Source: Flavobacterium chryseum (lineage in GTDB: Bacteria; Bacteroidota; Bacteroidia; Flavobacteriales; Flavobacteriaceae). From it: a stretch of 64,000 bases of DNA. A model generated the notes under the pieces. The model saw only the letters and a program-made list of their open reading frames with translations. It had not been told where the DNA came from and did not search any database. Position numbers and translations under genes: made by a program. The stretch lies in the NCBI RefSeq assembly GCF_004362015.1, contig NZ_SNWW01000003.1, positions 372,001-436,000 on the forward strand, in the 5' to 3' direction. Each line of letters begins with the position of its first letter. Positions within the stretch are counted from its first letter, which is position 1. This document shows positions 1 to 9,833 of the stretch, piece after piece.

Positions 1-1837
1 CGACCTCATCCAAATCCTTATAAGGTGTTTGAAACCATCTTTGTCTTGGCAATAAATTAAAAACATCAAACAAAATTGGTGCAGCACTGGTTACGCCTGT
101 CAAGGTTGGTCTTCCTTCTCCGGTGGCATTTCCGACCCAGATTCCAACTACATATCTGGAATTTGTACCTATAGCCCAAGCATCACGATTACCAAAACTG
201 GTTCCCGTTTTCCAGGCAATTTTTAGTGAACTGTCATAAAATTTCCACGCTTCATCGCCTTCCGGCCTGTTTACTTCTTCCATGGCGTTATAGGTTAACC
301 AAATAGAACCTGCACCTAAAATATTCTTCTGGTCACTTTCGTCTCCAAAATCAGGTTTAAAATCATTTTCATAATTCAGTTCTGTGAATTCTTTTGTTCT
401 GTATTTTCCGTTGCTTTTACCAAAATAATTTACTGTCGAAGATAAATTGGCATACGTTCGGCATAAATCCCACAAATTACTTTCGGCTCCACCCAAAATA
501 AGCGACAATCCGTAATGATCCGGTGATTTAGAAACGTCTCTTAATTCAAACTTTTGCAATTCTTCATAAAATTTGTTCACGCCAAAATCCTGCAACATCA
601 AAACTGCGGGAATATTCAATGATCGCGACAAAGCCCGATGCGCGGGTACGGCTCCATCAAAAGTTAAATTAAAATTCTGTGGTGTATAGCCTGCAATTTG
701 TGTTGGAACATCTGCAACTAAAGTATTCGGCAAAAGTTCCCCATCATCAAGCATTGCGGCATATAGTAAAGGTTTTAAGATGCTTCCGGTGCTTCGCGGT
801 GCGTCAATAATATCAACATCTTTTTGATGATCTTTATCGGTTGGCGAATTCCCAACATAACTCATTACATTCCTGTTAGAAACATCAATAACCAAAATAG
901 CCAGATTGTTAACTTCATTTTGCTTGTATTGATTGTAATAATATTTCGCAATTTGATTGACCCTGTTTTGTAAAGCAAAATCAACGGTAGTTTTTACTCT
1001 CGTTCCTTCCTGATTTTGAGCTACGCGTTGCAACAAATGAGGCGCAATTTGAGGTAAATTATACGGTTTTTGCGGCAATGGTTCGTCGATCGAAAGTTCA
1101 TACGTTTGCTGATCAATTATTCCTTCCTGATTTAATTTCAACAAAAGTCTGTTCCGTTTTTCTAATAATTTAATCTGATTTTTTCCGGGATAAATTAAAC
1201 TGGGAGCATTTGGTAAAACTGCCAAAGTAGCACTTTCTGCCCATGATAACTGGCTTGATTTTAAACCGAAATAACGCCATGCAGCCATTTCAAGTCCAAC
1301 AACATTTCCGCCAAAAGGTGCATGAGCGGCGTATAAATCTAAAATCTCATCTTTAGAATATCCTAATTCTAATCGTGTGGCGAGAATAATTTCAATGAAT
1401 TTTTCAAAATAAGTTCTTCCCTTTCCTTTTCGGGATAATCGAATAACTTGCTGTGTTAAGGTGCTTCCGCCACGAACTACTTTTCCAGCTTTTCGGTTTT
1501 GCTTAATAGCATTGACCATTGCAACTGGGTTAAATCCGGGGTGTTTATAAAAGTATTCGTCTTCAAAATAAACAATGCACTTTTTGAATTTATCGGGAAC
1601 ACTGTCTTGAGCAGGAAAACGCCATTGTCCGTCGCGGGCAATTTTTGCTCCTAATAATTCACCTTCTTTACTTTCAATAACGGTAGAATAGGGTTCCTGA
1701 AATAAAGTTCGTGGCAACGAGAAATAATAAATCAGCAAAAGCAAAAATGCAATTGCTGATTTTATTTTATTCTGTTTAATCCAGTTTATAATGCGTTTAG
1801 AGAACGCTTTTAATTTATTACTAAACTTTATATTCAA
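1..1837 (-). CDS. pbpC: Penicillin-binding protein 1C (partial, C-terminus outside window)
   Basis: Bifunctional class A penicillin-binding protein: glycosyltransferase and transpeptidase for peptidoglycan, anchored in the inner membrane. About 612 residues lie in the window. Near residues 24-40 there is a single membrane anchor. The GT51 glycosyltransferase domain shows EDEYFYKHPGF (around 92) and GGSTLTQQ (around 125). The transpeptidase domain shows STGSILKP (SxxK serine, around 345) and KTGTSFG (around 544). No ATG lies near the N-terminus; an in-frame stop sits two codons upstream of a TTG, so I take TTG at 1835-1837 as the start. The gene lies downstream of the alpha-2-macroglobulin gene on the same strand, the classic pbpC-yfhM pairing, but a transposase has come between them. 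Family certain; start codon inferred. Confidence 0.93.
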   Translation of the reverse strand, partial: MNIKFSNKLKAFSKRIINWIKQNKIKSAIAFLLLLIYYFSLPRTLFQEPYSTVIESKEGELLGAKIARDGQWRFPAQDSVPDKFKKCIVYFEDEYFYKHPGFNPVAMVNAIKQNRKAGKVVRGGSTLTQQVIRLSRKGKGRTYFEKFIEIILATRLELGYSKDEILDLYAAHAPFGGNVVGLEMAAWRYFGLKSSQLSWAESATLAVLPNAPSLIYPGKNQIKLLEKRNRLLLKLNQEGIIDQQTYELSIDEPLPQKPYNLPQIAPHLLQRVAQNQEGTRVKTTVDFALQNRVNQIAKYYYNQYKQNEVNNLAILVIDVSNRNVMSYVGNSPTDKDHQKDVDIIDAPRSTGSILKPLLYAAMLDDGELLPNTLVADVPTQIAGYTPQNFNLTFDGAVPAHRALSRSLNIPAVLMLQDFGVNKFYEELQKFELRDVSKSPDHYGLSLILGGAESNLWDLCRTYANLSSTVNYFGKSNGKYRTKEFTELNYENDFKPDFGDESDQKNILGAGSIWLTYNAMEEVNRPEGDEAWKFYDSSLKIAWKTGTSFGNRDAWAIGTNSRYVVGIWVGNATGEGRPTLTGVTSAAPILFDVFNLLPRQRWFQTPYKDLDEV

Positions 1838-1858
1838 ATTTATTTATTTGTTTGATAT

Positions 1859-1954
1859 CCTAACAGGTTTTGAAACCTGTTAGGTATGATTTAGATTATT
1901 TTTTATATTCTAGTCTAATATTAAATACCTAACAGATTTTGGAAAACTGTTAGG
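1859..1954. repeat. Pair of REP palindromes, 3' side of the transposase gene
   Basis: Two imperfect palindromes lie at 1859-1884 and 1928-1954. Each has arms of the form CCTAACAG and CTGTTAGG around a short AT-rich centre. They match the pair on the other side of the RAYT gene, which is the usual layout for REP sequences mobilised by a RAYT. Confidence 0.85.
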
Positions 1955-1963
1955 AATGGAAAA

Positions 1964-2554
1964 CTATTCGTCCATCATATTAACATCATTTATTACTCCT
2001 TCGTAAATTACTCTTCTTTCATCATGACAAAACTTGAAATTTTCTACATCTTCAAATAAATTAAGTATAAAACTCCTATCTATACTTGTTGGCTTATTTG
2101 AAATATAAGATCGATAAGACGAATGCAGATATGATTCAAATTGCCTAACAAAATTATGTTTAACAGGATTCAAATGAACATATAAAATTAACTGCTTTAA
2201 ATATTCTTCATTTTCTATTCTGTTTCTCTGCAAATGCTCCTGAAACAAACTTCCTGTTCGGCTATAAGCTTTATTAATACTTTTGGAGTAAGAATTAAAT
2301 AAATTGGAAAATGGCAAATGAATTTTTCCTTTAAATTTTTCCGGCATTTCGTTTTTATTCTTAATCCTTAAAACAATATGAAAATGGTTTTTAAGTAGGC
2401 AATAAGCATAAATATCAGCTATTGGCAAAATATATTGCTTCACCTTTTTAAGAAAATAGTTGTAATTTTTCTCTTCTATAAAAATATTCTCTTTGTTATT
2501 TCCTCTATTATAAATATGGTAATATTGTCCCTCTTCAAAAAAATCCTTCTTCAT
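1964..2554 (-). CDS. REP-associated tyrosine transposase (RAYT)
   Basis: Single-strand DNA transposase of the Y1 / TnpA-REP (IS200-like) family, 196 residues. It begins with the family signature YYHIYNRG (11-18), has the HUH metal-binding motif NHFHIVL (His57, His59), and a candidate catalytic tyrosine in LYVHLNP (Tyr125). The full-length frame has no obvious damage. It is flanked by two CCTAACAG palindromes on each side, a complete REP/RAYT unit. It lies between the alpha-2-macroglobulin gene and pbpC, all on the same strand, so it probably invaded their intergenic space. Family members are usually domesticated, single-copy and do not self-transpose like an IS. Whether this one is active cannot be told from the sequence. 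Confidence 0.92.
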   Translation of the reverse strand: MKKDFFEEGQYYHIYNRGNNKENIFIEEKNYNYFLKKVKQYILPIADIYAYCLLKNHFHIVLRIKNKNEMPEKFKGKIHLPFSNLFNSYSKSINKAYSRTGSLFQEHLQRNRIENEEYLKQLILYVHLNPVKHNFVRQFESYLHSSYRSYISNKPTSIDRSFILNLFEDVENFKFCHDERRVIYEGVINDVNMMDE

Positions 2555-2577
2555 TACAATCTGTCAATTTTTATTAT

Positions 2578-2683
2578 CCTAACAGGTTTTGAAAAACTGT
2601 TAGGTGTTTTTTTTAAAATTTAATACTATTTATATATTATGAATTAATTTGGAATACCTAACAGGTTTTGGAAACCTGTTAGG
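2578..2683. repeat. Pair of REP palindromes, 5' side of the transposase gene
   Basis: Two palindromes at 2578-2604 and 2657-2683 have the same CCTAACAGGTTTT / CTGTTAGG arms as those at 1859-1954. The second has fully complementary arms. They lie in the leader of the transposase gene, immediately after the alpha-2-macroglobulin stop codon, and may also act as its terminator. Confidence 0.85.
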
Positions 2684-2696
2684 ATACTACGTACTT

Positions 2697-5600
2697 TTAC
2701 TTCACCACCTCAACCCAAAACCCTTTTGTTCTGGCTAAAAATGTATTATCATACATCGCTTCGCATTGTAATCCAGGCAAATAATAAGTTCCTAGATAAG
2801 ATGCATTCAGCAAAATTCTAAATACTTTGGTTTCGCTGGCTTTTAATCCGAAATAGAAATTAGTTCTGTCATCGCGGATATCGATATAATCTGCAATGTT
2901 GTTTGTTGCGTCTCCATAATCCGTGAAACGCGTATTTACAATTTCGAATCCAGACGGAAGAATTTGTGACAATGCTACATTTTCTACACGTTCATTTCTT
3001 TGATTTCTAACGGTAACTTCAGCTACAAACTCAGTTCCTTGTGTAATTCTCGAAACATCGATCATTGCGCCTTTACGGTTTTTGAAAATTATTGAAGCGG
3101 AAGCATCATTTTGAACTACATTTTCCTGACCAATTGGTAAAATTCCTGTATTTAATACACGAACATAAACTGTGTTTTTTCTATTATTTTTTAATGTAAT
3201 GCTGTTCGATCCTGTTTTAACTACTAAACTTCTGTCAGCAACTGTTTTTGATGTTTTTACAGTTTGAGATTTTCCATCTTTGCTGAATTGAATATCAATT
3301 CCTTTAGCGCCATTGTTTGCGGCAAATTTAGACATTGCATATAAACAATAAGCTGTTGTTTGTGTGCTCATCCATTGATCGCTAGCCATATTTTTAGCTA
3401 ATTTTATAGCCATTGCAAATGCTTTTTGTTTTTGACCCAATAATAACATTGTCTCTAAAGCCATTGCTCTGTTTCTGGAACTTGAACCATAATAATAGTA
3501 ATTATAATTGCTTGTTTCATCCTCAATTTTACTATGTAAAAACAAATTTAAGCCTGCAGATTTTTGTCCGGCCAAAACGTAAGCGGCAGCCAATCTTAAA
3601 TTACTTTCGTTAGAAATTCCTTTTGTTTCACGCAATCTGTTCATCGAAGACAAATCAGCAGAACCTGCTAAAGCTAATGTATATAATCGGTAAGCCTGTG
3701 CTAAATCATTTCCGTAACGAGGCTCAAAACGCCATTGTTTTGCTTCTTTTTGTTGGTACGACAGCCATTTCGATTTAAAATTAATTGGCAAAACATATCC
3801 TTTTTTCTCTGCTGCGATCATAAAATGTCCGGCATAAGAACTTCCCCAATCATCTGCAATTGAATTTCCCTGCCAGTACGAAAGTCCACCATTTGGCAAT
3901 TGAAAACTTCCCAATTTGGTGATTCCCGCCATCACATTTTTTTGAATAAGCTGCAAGCGTACGTTATCAATATCGGCAACATCATTTAAAAATAACTGAG
4001 GAAATACAGCAGATGTTGTTTGCTCCACACAACCATGCGGATATTGAATCAGAAACTGTAATCTTCCGTTTAGATTAATGGTTGGCATTGACGAAACTTC
4101 CAGTTTTGCCTTATTGCTTCCTGAAACTCCAAAGGTTTTCCAGCTGATAGTTTTAGAACTGTTCGGCTCCAGAATAACATCAGTAAAAGTATTTGTTACC
4201 GGATTCGGATTAGTCATATCAATCTCAACATCATAAGTAGATTTCTCATTTCCGGATGTAGCGATAATTTGTACTTTGGCTATGCCGGTTAGACTACCAA
4301 CTGCCAGATTAAAATTAACTATTTTTTCATCTGGCTGCGTAAAGTTTACTTTTTGCGCCGCACTTCCAATTACTTTTAATCCGTTGCTGGTTTTAATTTG
4401 AACGGTTACATTTTTGATGTTTTTTTCCATTGCAAAAACCGTAACAGGAATCGTTACTTTTTCTGATGGAGAAATTTTTCTTGGCAACGAAGCTAATACC
4501 ATCAACGGACTACGAACGGGAGTTGCTTTTTCTACACTTCCGTAGGCACTTGTTGCTGCATCTCCAGCCACGACCATTGTTCGTACTGAACCTATGTATT
4601 TTGGTAATTTGATCTGATGCGTTTTGGTTTGTCCTTTTTCTAATTTAAATGGTCCAAGAAAAACAACAACCGGTTTAAAACGATTGGCTTTTTTGGTTTT
4701 TCCACCGCCTAAATCCTGGTCTCCACCAATACTAAAAATCTGATTGACTTTTCCACCATACGCGCCAATTACATCATCATAAACATCCCAGGTTTTTACG
4801 CCCAAAGCTTCACGCACATAAAAACTGTCCCATGCATTTGGTGTTTTGAAACGTGTTAAATCCAACAAACCTTCATCGACAATCGCAATGGTATAGGTCA
4901 TTTCTTTTCCTGATTGTTCACTCACTTTTAGAGGAAACGTTTGTTCTGGTTTTAAAACATCCGGCATTGCAATTTTAGGTGCAAGAATGGTATTTTTATC
5001 CACAACTTCAATCGGAACAATTCCGTACATTCTTATTGGCGAATCGTTTTTGGTTGATGCATGTGGTTGCAAGAGCGTAATATTAAAATACACATTTGGA
5101 GCCATCGCTGCTGTAATCGGAACTTCAACTTTCGTTTCTCCTTTTTTTGTTTCAACCCAAAGTGTTTGTACTACTTTTGATCCGTTTTCTACAGAAACCA
5201 AAGCACGTCCGCCTTCACTCGAAGGGAAAGATATTTGGGCTTTTTCTCCAACTGCGTAATTCTTTTTATCGGTAGAAAAAACAAGCATATTGGCTGTAGA
5301 AGCATCTGTGTTTCTGGTTTTTCCGGACCAGATTGGCCAGTCAATATTTACCGTTAATGCCGTTGCATGTCCGCCAACTTCATCAGAAACACGAATCATG
5401 TAACGTCCCCATTCTTCATCTGTTAAAGCAAACTGAAAACTTCCTTTTCCGCTTGAATCTGTGTTAACTTTAAATGTTTTATAAGAAGTCGTTGCATCTG
5501 ATGAATTATAATTTGATAAATTATCGCTTGATGCATCCCACCACCAACGCCATTCTACTTTATACACTTTTACTTCAAGATTTTTAACTGATTTTGGTCT

Positions 5601-8369
5601 TCCATTTTCATCAACCGTAACAATATCAAATCTATTAGCTGTTCTTGTTTCGAGCATTCCGTATTTTGTTGGTTCCGGTGACTTTACTCCCACATAAGTA
5701 TTGTACGGAGAATAGGTTGTCGAAATAACATCCATACTAAAATCTCCGCCTTCTTCATATACTTTGGTTACAAAAGAGGCTTTTAACATTCCCGGAGCCT
5801 GACCTTGTAATTTCGGATCAATATTTACTGAAGCTCTTCCATTGGCATCAAGTTTTCCGGAGAAAATATTAATTTCTTCGGTACTAAACTGGCGCACTAA
5901 ATCATCAAAAACATATTTATCATAGTTTTTAAAAGTGGTACTTTGCTGCGAAAATTTCGCCTGCATTTCTACATTCAAATTCTTGGCAATTGCGCCATGA
6001 AGCCAGGCCACTTCCAGATTTGATGTATTAGCATGTGACGAAGATAATATTGGGTTTTTAAAACTATTCTTGATCTTTAAACGATTTGGTTTTATCGTTT
6101 CGATTTTTATACTCTTATAATATTTTGCGCCGCCCACGCTTACCATTGCTTCCCAACTTCCGGTTGGCGCATCTGGATCTGTAGGAACTATAAAAGCATA
6201 ATGATTTAAGTCATTAGTTTTTTGAACAGTTTGATAGGTAACTTTTCCGTTTGGATCTGTTAATCTGAATTTTATCGGATGTGACTGTGGTAACTTATTT
6301 GCTGCATCATTCAAAATAAAAGACAAATACAAATTATCTCCGGGACGCCAAACGCCACGTTCTCCATAAATAAATCCTTTTAATCCTTTTTGAAGTGTTT
6401 CTCCCGACACATCAAAATTACTTACCGATAGTGAATTTCCGTCATCAAGTTTTACATAAGTCGATTGATCTCCTAAGGTTACAATAGCAAAATAGGCGAA
6501 CTTATCTAATTGAAAAGTCGCAATTCCTTCGCTGCTCGTTGTTCCTGTTGTGAGTTTTTGTTGTTGGAAACTGTATAAATCTACTCTTGCGTTAGAAACC
6601 GGTTCTGTTGTAAGAATATTATTTACAGCAAAGAAATACGATTTATTTTCGCCTCTTTTGGCAATTACACCTAAATCTGAAGCCAGAATATTGGTTCCGA
6701 TTTTAGCATTGTAATAATAAGAACCTGTACACGGATCCTGACTTTCTCTCCATTCGTAATCATCGTAATAATAGTCATCATAAGAGTTTCCGCTGTAGTT
6801 TACATCGTTTTCATCTACTTCTTCCTCTTCGGTTTCAGTTTCGGTTTCAGAAGATTCGCATTTGTATAATGAATAGGCTTTTTTATATGAGAACTCGACT
6901 CTGTAAATTGCTCCTGGCTCGGGCGATATTATTTTAGATAAATCCAAAGCAAAAGTGTTCCATTTACTTGGGTTTATTAAGGTGCTTTCTTTTAAATTCA
7001 ATGTTGTTTTCGCGACGGGCTGCGAAACGCGTTTTAGATTTTGAGTTCCGTTTAATTGATTATTTTGAAGAAACTGTAAAATGTTATTTTTATAAATTTT
7101 ATACACTTTTACATCGACAGAACTTAAATTTACAGCTTCAAAATTCAGTTTTAAATTACTTGAACTTGGTAAAATTGTTCCGTTTTTTATAAAGCGAACA
7201 TTTGGTTTTATTTGGTCAAATGATATTTTTTCAGAATAATTATTCTTCATTTCGTTACCATACTGACTTTCAATTCCCTGAAAAACTTCCAATAATAATT
7301 CGCCTGAAACTAGTGCTTGTTCCGGTTCAGGCTCCACTACAACCTCTTCTACAATAGGCTCAGCAACGGCAGCAGTATCTACTGCTACGCTTGCAGAATC
7401 GACTACTGTACTCGTAGAATCAACAACGGCAACTACTTCTACTTCATGTACAACTTCTGCAACCGGTTTTTGATTGCTGAAATAGACTTTCAGGATATTT
7501 CCCTGAGTCGAAAATTTTAGATTATTGGTGTTTTGTATGGCAACTAAACCTTTAAAATCCTGACCCTTTTCTAAGGGTTCAGAAAAATTAATTAAAACGG
7601 ATTGATTGTTTTCGTCGGGAACCTCAACTTTTACAATTTTGAAATCGTTTACAGCTGTAATCGGAAAATCCATTTTTCCTTTCTGGTCGATATCAAAATC
7701 ATTCCCATCGTAAGCAATTTCCAGATTACTTGCGGCATCGAAACGCTTAATATTATCAATTATAAATTTAAATTCTTTTCCTGAATTTGATGTTTTCTCA
7801 AATTTGATGTTGACTTGATTTCCGTTTTGAGAAGCCGAAACCAATTTCGTAGCGGTTTCTAAATCAATATCATCTGCTGTTTTTAAGACACAATTAAGGT
7901 ATTGATATTCTTTGCTTCGCGATTGAATATCAAGTGTGTTTACAGTAAAATCCTGTTTGATGGTTTTAACGGTAAAATTAAATTCAGAAAGATCTTTTTT
8001 ATCGTCTTCTGTTTTTTTAGGAAGTGTGATTAGCTTGTCTAAATGCAGCGTAACCTGATATTCAGTTCCTGGTTTCAGTTTTTTTTCCGGAATAAATGCG
8101 ATTGTATTACTTGAAAGCGCAACCACCTTTCCGTGGACACTTGGTGAAATATCGAATAAATCATCGTCCAGAACTTCATTAACTTTCCACTCTTTTTTAT
8201 CAAAAGCTAAAACTACACGAATGTCCGACTGTGCTGAGACAATTCCGCCTGTAAAACTAGTTATATACTCTTTGAATAATGAAAAATCAGAATTAAAATC
8301 TGATTTTCTGCCACAGGCCTGAAAAATAAAAAACACAAAAAATACGTAAACTAATCCTCTTACTTTCAC
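2697..8369 (-). CDS. Bacterial alpha-2-macroglobulin family lipoprotein (YfhM-like)
   Basis: Very large (1890 aa) exported protease-trapping protein thought to protect the periplasm together with PBP1C. A short hydrophobic signal ends at Cys19 (FQAC), consistent with a lipoprotein although the lipobox is not canonical. MG domains fill the first two thirds. The thioester motif YPHGCVEQT lies around residue 1445 and is followed by the helical alpha-alpha toroid domain. Two low-complexity inserts stand out: a Val/Asp/Ser/Glu-rich stretch at about 305-352 and an acidic then Tyr/Asp-rich stretch at about 506-543. The protein is somewhat longer than the E. coli family member (about 1650 aa), partly because of these inserts. 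It would precede pbpC directly if the transposase unit were removed. Confidence 0.92.
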   Translation of the reverse strand: MKVRGLVYVFFVFFIFQACGRKSDFNSDFSLFKEYITSFTGGIVSAQSDIRVVLAFDKKEWKVNEVLDDDLFDISPSVHGKVVALSSNTIAFIPEKKLKPGTEYQVTLHLDKLITLPKKTEDDKKDLSEFNFTVKTIKQDFTVNTLDIQSRSKEYQYLNCVLKTADDIDLETATKLVSASQNGNQVNIKFEKTSNSGKEFKFIIDNIKRFDAASNLEIAYDGNDFDIDQKGKMDFPITAVNDFKIVKVEVPDENNQSVLINFSEPLEKGQDFKGLVAIQNTNNLKFSTQGNILKVYFSNQKPVAEVVHEVEVVAVVDSTSTVVDSASVAVDTAAVAEPIVEEVVVEPEPEQALVSGELLLEVFQGIESQYGNEMKNNYSEKISFDQIKPNVRFIKNGTILPSSSNLKLNFEAVNLSSVDVKVYKIYKNNILQFLQNNQLNGTQNLKRVSQPVAKTTLNLKESTLINPSKWNTFALDLSKIISPEPGAIYRVEFSYKKAYSLYKCESSETETETEEEEVDENDVNYSGNSYDDYYYDDYEWRESQDPCTGSYYYNAKIGTNILASDLGVIAKRGENKSYFFAVNNILTTEPVSNARVDLYSFQQQKLTTGTTSSEGIATFQLDKFAYFAIVTLGDQSTYVKLDDGNSLSVSNFDVSGETLQKGLKGFIYGERGVWRPGDNLYLSFILNDAANKLPQSHPIKFRLTDPNGKVTYQTVQKTNDLNHYAFIVPTDPDAPTGSWEAMVSVGGAKYYKSIKIETIKPNRLKIKNSFKNPILSSSHANTSNLEVAWLHGAIAKNLNVEMQAKFSQQSTTFKNYDKYVFDDLVRQFSTEEINIFSGKLDANGRASVNIDPKLQGQAPGMLKASFVTKVYEEGGDFSMDVISTTYSPYNTYVGVKSPEPTKYGMLETRTANRFDIVTVDENGRPKSVKNLEVKVYKVEWRWWWDASSDNLSNYNSSDATTSYKTFKVNTDSSGKGSFQFALTDEEWGRYMIRVSDEVGGHATALTVNIDWPIWSGKTRNTDASTANMLVFSTDKKNYAVGEKAQISFPSSEGGRALVSVENGSKVVQTLWVETKKGETKVEVPITAAMAPNVYFNITLLQPHASTKNDSPIRMYGIVPIEVVDKNTILAPKIAMPDVLKPEQTFPLKVSEQSGKEMTYTIAIVDEGLLDLTRFKTPNAWDSFYVREALGVKTWDVYDDVIGAYGGKVNQIFSIGGDQDLGGGKTKKANRFKPVVVFLGPFKLEKGQTKTHQIKLPKYIGSVRTMVVAGDAATSAYGSVEKATPVRSPLMVLASLPRKISPSEKVTIPVTVFAMEKNIKNVTVQIKTSNGLKVIGSAAQKVNFTQPDEKIVNFNLAVGSLTGIAKVQIIATSGNEKSTYDVEIDMTNPNPVTNTFTDVILEPNSSKTISWKTFGVSGSNKAKLEVSSMPTINLNGRLQFLIQYPHGCVEQTTSAVFPQLFLNDVADIDNVRLQLIQKNVMAGITKLGSFQLPNGGLSYWQGNSIADDWGSSYAGHFMIAAEKKGYVLPINFKSKWLSYQQKEAKQWRFEPRYGNDLAQAYRLYTLALAGSADLSSMNRLRETKGISNESNLRLAAAYVLAGQKSAGLNLFLHSKIEDETSNYNYYYYGSSSRNRAMALETMLLLGQKQKAFAMAIKLAKNMASDQWMSTQTTAYCLYAMSKFAANNGAKGIDIQFSKDGKSQTVKTSKTVADRSLVVKTGSNSITLKNNRKNTVYVRVLNTGILPIGQENVVQNDASASIIFKNRKGAMIDVSRITQGTEFVAEVTVRNQRNERVENVALSQILPSGFEIVNTRFTDYGDATNNIADYIDIRDDRTNFYFGLKASETKVFRILLNASYLGTYYLPGLQCEAMYDNTFLARTKGFWVEVVK

Positions 8370-8551
8370 TTTGATATCGGGTTAATGGTTACAAATACAA
8401 ACTATAAATTAAAGAACATGACATTTAACGGTCTAAAACCATAACCTATGAAATGACAAATATATTACAGTAAATGTATATTATTTTTTGAAATGTTTTG
8501 GCAGGAAAATTCAGTAAACAGAATTATTTTTAGTGAAGCAAAAAACTAACA

Positions 8552-8995
8552 CTATTTACGTCTTTCAATAAAAAAGCGTTTCATTAAATCGGCGGCTTCA
8601 TTGGCCATAATTCCAGAAACGACAGTGGTTTTAGGATGCAGTTTTGTTCCCATAACCATAAATCCGCGTTGTTCGTCGCGGGCGCCAAAAACAATTTTCG
8701 AAATCTGACTCCAATACAAAGCGCCTGCGCACATTTGGCAAGGCTCTAGTGTAACATATAAGGTACAATCTTTAAGATATTTTCCGCCTAAAAAGTTTGC
8801 AGCTGCGGTAATGGATTGCATTTCGGCATGAGCGGTAACATCATTTAGCAGTTCGGTCAAATTATGACTACTGGCAATTACTCTATCAGCCACAACAATT
8901 ATTGCTCCAACCGGAATTTCGCCTTTGCTAAAAGCTATTTCTGCTTCCTGCAAAGCTTTTTTCATGAAGTATTCGTCGGTGAAAGGATTTATCAT
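8552..8995 (-). CDS. tRNA adenosine / nucleoside deaminase (TadA-like)
   Basis: Zinc-dependent deaminase of the TadA/cytidine deaminase fold, 147 aa from the Met I chose. His56 and Glu58 (TAHAEM) and Cys86/Cys89 (PCQMC) are the zinc and catalytic residues. TadA makes inosine at the tRNA wobble position (A34). The reading frame extends 26 residues further upstream, but the residues there are not family-like and overlap the divergent gene, so the start is set at the MINPF methionine. Flavobacteria can carry more than one such paralogue, so a guanine or cytosine deaminase role is possible. Confidence 0.88.
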   Translation of the reverse strand: MINPFTDEYFMKKALQEAEIAFSKGEIPVGAIIVVADRVIASSHNLTELLNDVTAHAEMQSITAAANFLGGKYLKDCTLYVTLEPCQMCAGALYWSQISKIVFGARDEQRGFMVMGTKLHPKTTVVSGIMANEAADLMKRFFIERRK

Positions 8996-9056
8996 AATTG
9001 CAAAAATAATCTTTTCGTATGAATTTTTTATTACATTTAAATCCTGATATTCAAAT

Positions 9057-9827
9057 ATGGAAAGAAAATACAAAATAACAATTCCTGAACCCTGCCATGA
9101 AAAATGGGATAAAATGACGCCTAAAGATAATGGTCGTTTTTGTTTGAGCTGTTCTAAAACAGTTGTTGATTTTACATCAATGCTTCCGGAGGAAATTCAG
9201 GAGTATTTTATTTCACATAAAGATGTCTGTGGAAGGCTTAAAAGTGAACAGTTAAGTGAAATAAATATTCAGATTCCGTCTCAAATATTATACAGTCAAA
9301 TCCATTATCGAAAAATGTTTTTATTGGCACTTTTTATAGCTATGGGTACGACATTATTTAGCTGTCAGGACATGGATGGCAATAAACAAAAAATAGATAA
9401 AGTTGAAGTTGTAGAAGATGTAAAACCAGAACAACACGCTACTACTGGAATTATGTTGATGCCTATAGACACACTAAAGGTCGAAGAACATTCTCAATCT
9501 GGACAAGAGGAACCTCAATCTGGACATTACGGAATTATTTATAATTCAAATGATTTAGACGTAGCATCTGTTCCAAAAAATGGAATGAAAAAATTCAATT
9601 CTAATTTTTCAAAAAATCTTACCACTGCAAAACAAGGAGAAATATCCGTTTTATTTGTAATTGAAGGCGACGGAAGTCTTAGCAATTTTAATATACTTAA
9701 AAATACAACTTCAGCAAGTAAAAAAGATATTATCGGAATTTTAGAAAAAACGCCAAAGTGGATTCCAGGTAAACGAAAAAATCGAATTGTTCGCTCCACT
9801 TACACTTTGCAAATTCTATTTAAGTAA
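9057..9827 (+). CDS. Cys-motif / TonB C-terminal domain protein, paralogue 1
   Basis: 256 aa, first of three tandem paralogues. Residues 9-40 carry a conserved motif with PEPCHEKWDKM and GRFCLSCSKTVVDFT; the three Cys and one His could bind a metal. A single membrane segment (about 86-101, KMFLLALFIAMGTTLFSC) follows. The C-terminal 90 residues resemble the TonB C-terminal domain, ending in KTPKWIPGKRKNRIVRSTY. The topology suggested is a cytoplasmic Cys motif with a periplasmic TonB-like tail. The membrane segment ends in FSC, so a lipoprotein is an alternative. Exact function unknown. It is divergent from the tadA-like gene, with start codons about 60 bp apart. Confidence 0.75.
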   Translation: MERKYKITIPEPCHEKWDKMTPKDNGRFCLSCSKTVVDFTSMLPEEIQEYFISHKDVCGRLKSEQLSEINIQIPSQILYSQIHYRKMFLLALFIAMGTTLFSCQDMDGNKQKIDKVEVVEDVKPEQHATTGIMLMPIDTLKVEEHSQSGQEEPQSGHYGIIYNSNDLDVASVPKNGMKKFNSNFSKNLTTAKQGEISVLFVIEGDGSLSNFNILKNTTSASKKDIIGILEKTPKWIPGKRKNRIVRSTYTLQILFK

Positions 9828-9833
9828 TTAAGT

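Noticed and set aside
4987..5259. Plus-strand ORFs inside the alpha-2-macroglobulin, metH and sulfite reductase genes
   Set aside because: Shadow frames of strongly supported minus-strand genes.
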